Below are positions 12,043-14,068 of a stretch of 14,068 nucleotides of DNA, in pieces. Position 1 is the stretch's first letter. Each line of letters starts with the position of its first letter. The stretch is from positions 1 to 14,068 of the forward strand of contig JAHEEO010000064.1 in NCBI GenBank assembly GCA_024640665.1. The letters run 5' to 3'. The translations under genes were made by a program, and so were the position numbers. The stretch comes from Rhodospirillales bacterium (GTDB taxonomy: Bacteria; Pseudomonadota; Gammaproteobacteria; Steroidobacterales; Rariloculaceae). Below the pieces are notes generated by a model. It did no database searches, was not told where the DNA came from, and was given only the letters and a program-made list of their open reading frames with translations.

Positions 12043-13698
12043 CTAAGAATCCTGATTCCGCCGCAACTCATCCAAAGCCAACCGAGTATTCCGGTTGGGA
12101 TCGTTCTCAACCCGCGTATCGTTACCAAATATCATCGTCGGCAATTCGTCCGGGTTGTATGTCGGCCAATGCGGCATGTAGGAATGGTTTGGATTGCCGG
12201 TGCGAGCAAACGCTGCCCAGGCCGCGCTCATGATGTGGCCCAGTTCATAACGATATTGATCGGAGCCGGTCATCGACGCGCCTTTGTCCATGTTGTAGAA
12301 CACGAACGGTATGTCGAGCGTGTGGTAAGAACCCATGCGTCCGTCGTGCACCGGTGAATGCCAGTCGAAGAAATAGAGATAGCTGGGTGACGTACCTTGC
12401 TCATACTTGAGCTTGCACATCAACTGCGAGCTGTAGCGACGGGTGTTGTCGGATTCGGCCGTCAGCCAGAGCATTTGATTGCGCATGTCGGGGTGTTCGC
12501 GTTTATACAGCGCGATGAGTTCGCGCGCGCTCGATTGGCTGCCGCCCGTTATATTCGAGCTGAAGCGTTGCAGCATGTCGGCATCCGAAAGGTCGTACGG
12601 GGGCGGTCCCACCCAGCCGTTTTCAGTTTCGGTAGAGCCTGTCATGAAGGCCACATTGGCGGAATACGCAGGCGCCGTTGGGTCCCACTGGTGGCGAGGC
12701 AGAATATTGCCGTCGATGACCGGGCCTACGCCGAGCCGCGGAATAGTGGGCTCTCCATGGAAGGCCGTCTGTATCTGTTGATAAGGCATTTCCTGCAGTT
12801 GATCGAGCTGGTTGTTGCGCAGACCCAGCTTACGCAGCAATTGTTCGGCACCTTCGCTCGCATCGTCCGCCGTTTGGCCGCGAAATGCATAACCACTTTG
12901 TGCAATGGAACGGTGGAAGAGACCTTCGGCGGAAGGCATGGCCATGACGGTGGTGGTTTTGCCGCCGCCGCCGGATTGTCCGAAGATGGTGACACGCTCG
13001 GGATCGCCGCCGAAGTTCTCGATGTTGTCGCGAATCCATTCGAGCGTTGCAACGAGATCCTGCAAGCCGACGTTGGTTGAGTTGCGCCACTTGTTGCCGC
13101 CGATGTCGGCCAGGTGCAGGAACCCAAATATGTTGAGTCGATGATTTACCGAAACGACAACAACGTCTTCCTTCTTTGCCAGGTTGGTGCCGTCATAAAG
13201 CAGATAGTTGCCCGAACCGACGCGGAAGCCGCCGCCGTGCATCCACACCATGACTGGGCGCGGCTTGTTGTCCAGCGCAGGCGTGAAGATATTGATCGTC
13301 AGGCTGTCCTCGCTTTGCGGGGTCTGCCGATTCAATGCCGTGACTACAGGCGCGGGTTCGACAGCACCGGGTTCTATCAGCGTTGCGTATTCAATTTGAA
13401 AGTGATCGCGAATGCCGTTCCACGGGGTCGGCGGTTGCGGCGGCATGAAACGGTTAGCGCCGCTGGTGGGGGCGCCGTAAGGCACGGACCAGAACTGCTG
13501 GACACCGTCTTTAACGAGCCCGCGCACCCGCCCATATTGGGTGGAAGCAACGCCGCCGATCGTCGTCAGCCAGCGGTCCTGAGCAAATGCTTGATTTGCA
13601 GCGCCCGGCAGCAGCAGTCCTGCCCCGGCCAGCGCGCTCGCGCTGATGAATTGCCGCCGATCAAATCCACGTCCGGAATTATTTTTGCTCGCGCTCAC
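12043..13698 (-). CDS. Tat-exported type-B carboxylesterase
   Basis: From GTG at 13698 the product is 551 residues. The N-terminus (GFDRRQFISASALAGAGLLL near 11-30, ending AFAQ) is a twin-arginine signal, so the enzyme folds in the cytoplasm before export. The alpha/beta-hydrolase core shows HGGGF (about 154-158, oxyanion hole), GQSGGG with nucleophile Ser about 242, TETENG with the acid Glu about 357-359, and GSYHTLDIPFVF with catalytic His about 459. Family length and block order fit para-nitrobenzyl-esterase-like enzymes that cleave carboxylic esters. The nucleophile elbow is GQSGG rather than GESAG, and the usual Cys in EDCL is Ser (EDSLTINIFTP). GTG was chosen because GGGGAG precedes it and because a longer frame to 13872 would overlap the P450 gene and bury the Tat signal. 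It follows the P450 gene by 118 bp on the same strand. Substrate unknown. Confidence 0.92.
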   Translation of the reverse strand: MSASKNNSGRGFDRRQFISASALAGAGLLLPGAANQAFAQDRWLTTIGGVASTQYGRVRGLVKDGVQQFWSVPYGAPTSGANRFMPPQPPTPWNGIRDHFQIEYATLIEPGAVEPAPVVTALNRQTPQSEDSLTINIFTPALDNKPRPVMVWMHGGGFRVGSGNYLLYDGTNLAKKEDVVVVSVNHRLNIFGFLHLADIGGNKWRNSTNVGLQDLVATLEWIRDNIENFGGDPERVTIFGQSGGGGKTTTVMAMPSAEGLFHRSIAQSGYAFRGQTADDASEGAEQLLRKLGLRNNQLDQLQEMPYQQIQTAFHGEPTIPRLGVGPVIDGNILPRHQWDPTAPAYSANVAFMTGSTETENGWVGPPPYDLSDADMLQRFSSNITGGSQSSARELIALYKREHPDMRNQMLWLTAESDNTRRYSSQLMCKLKYEQGTSPSYLYFFDWHSPVHDGRMGSYHTLDIPFVFYNMDKGASMTGSDQYRYELGHIMSAAWAAFARTGNPNHSYMPHWPTYNPDELPTMIFGNDTRVENDPNRNTRLALDELRRNQDS

Positions 13699-13704
13699 GG
13701 TTCT

Positions 13705-13711
13705 CTCCCCT
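13705..13711 (-). promoter_or_regulatory. Ribosome binding site AGGGGAG fixing the esterase GTG start
   Basis: AGGGGAG on the minus strand ends six bases before GTG at 13698. It decides against the upstream in-frame ATG at 13872. It lies within the upstream copy of a duplicated CCCTAAAAGT stretch (13708-13717 and 13722-13731). Confidence 0.7.
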
Positions 13712-13731
13712 AAAAGTGCTGCCCTAAAAGT
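13708..13731. repeat. Ten-base direct repeat in the esterase leader
   Basis: CCCTAAAAGT occurs at 13708-13717 and 13722-13731, 14 bp apart. On the minus strand each reads ACTTTTAGGG, so the repeat duplicates part of the ribosome-site region. It may be a small tandem duplication or a repressor site. Confidence 0.5.
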
Positions 13732-13816
13732 AGTGCAGATAGTTGTAGCGCATAACTCTACGACATCGCGGCGCCGAAGCGTAGCTTTTGGCGGGTAATA
13801 GTCGGTTTGCGCGAAG

Positions 13817-14068
13817 CTAAGTCCAGGTGAGCAATAGCGCTTTGGGCCCTCGGAAGGTGCAATTGGCGGCATAGTCCAGCCGCTGATGTTCGGCGAGTGC
13901 CAGCGATGGCAGCTTTGCGATCAACGTTTCGAGCATGATCGTCGCTTCCAAAATGGCCAGCCGATTGCCCAGGCAGAAATGGATGCCACGGCCGAATGAA
14001 ATGTGGTTGTGTGCGTTGGCCCGATGCAAATCGAATTCCTCGGGGTTATCGAACGAGGCTGTGTCATG
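13817..14068 (-). CDS. Cytochrome P450, C-terminal part only
   Basis: The last 83 residues of a bacterial P450 are visible; the gene enters from the right edge. The visible part starts HDTASFDNPEEFDLHRANAH, the usual 'F..P..FDl.R..N.H' segment, followed by ISFGRGIHFCLGNRLAILEA. This contains the heme-ligand cysteine in FGxGxHxCxG. It ends with 'FRGPKALLLTW', like the last strand of class I bacterial P450s. The enzyme would be a soluble heme monooxygenase needing a ferredoxin partner, not seen here. Substrate cannot be inferred from this fragment. The esterase gene follows on the same strand, so the pair may act on the same compound class (inference). Confidence 0.95.
   Translation of the reverse strand, partial: HDTASFDNPEEFDLHRANAHNHISFGRGIHFCLGNRLAILEATIMLETLIAKLPSLALAEHQRLDYAANCTFRGPKALLLTWT

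Noticed and set aside
11583..12233. Open frames on both strands across the palindromic gap
   Set aside because: They run through inverted repeats, overlap the spondin promoter or the esterase end, and translate to low-information Arg/Pro-rich sequence.
12397..13080. 227-codon plus-strand open frame inside the esterase gene
   Set aside because: It is antisense to a gene with all catalytic motifs and shows no domain of its own.
13699..13872. N-terminal extension of the esterase to an ATG at 13872
   Set aside because: It would overlap the P450 3' end, place 58 residues before the Tat signal, and ignore the good ribosome site before GTG at 13698.

Overview
The window most likely comes from a gammaproteobacterium. 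It makes heme from glutamyl-tRNA (C5 pathway) and carries a YdgA/DUF945 protein, an ECF sigma factor of the SigF/NrsF type, a DUF5916 outer-membrane protein and a DUF6491-like exported protein. I cannot place it below class with confidence; a marine or soil lineage of the Woeseia/Steroidobacter kind would fit, but that is inference. Coding density is high and most genes lie on the minus strand. No tRNA, rRNA, transposase, integrase or CRISPR array is visible.

Left block (1-3117, minus strand): a tightly packed tetrapyrrole operon in the order hemA (glutamyl-tRNA reductase), hemC (hydroxymethylbilane synthase), hemD (uroporphyrinogen-III synthase), hemB (porphobilinogen synthase, cut by the window edge). 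Stop and start codons overlap at all three junctions. With glutamate-1-semialdehyde aminomutase (not in view) these enzymes carry glutamyl-tRNA to uroporphyrinogen III. HemA is divergent. The 118-bp leader upstream of hemA holds a 7-bp direct repeat at 11-bp spacing inside a larger dyad. Next upstream on the same strand is a NahK-like sugar kinase (3236-4285).

Middle block (4286-8885): a small exported cysteine-containing protein (plus) converges on a DUF945/YdgA-family protein (minus). That gene is divergent from a large outer-membrane protein with an N-terminal CBM9-like domain and a DUF5916 barrel (plus). A short 15-bp tandem repeat follows the barrel gene.

Right block (8886-11613, minus strand): a probable stress operon reading spondin-domain exported protein, ECF sigma factor, NrsF-type membrane anti-sigma factor, then a ferritin-like di-iron protein. 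An ECF-type promoter candidate and a strong dyad lie directly upstream of the spondin gene, which suggests autoregulation. This is the most coherent candidate system in the window: an envelope sensor/anti-sigma pair expressed together with an exported spondin domain and perhaps a di-iron oxidase-like protein.

The 511-bp gap 11532-12042 holds that promoter plus two large REP-like palindromes in opposite orientation. They share a nearly identical core and GTGT/ACAC ends, but their stem arms are largely different. Farther right (12043-14068, minus strand) are a Tat-exported type-B carboxylesterase and the C-terminal end of a cytochrome P450, which may form a catabolic pair.
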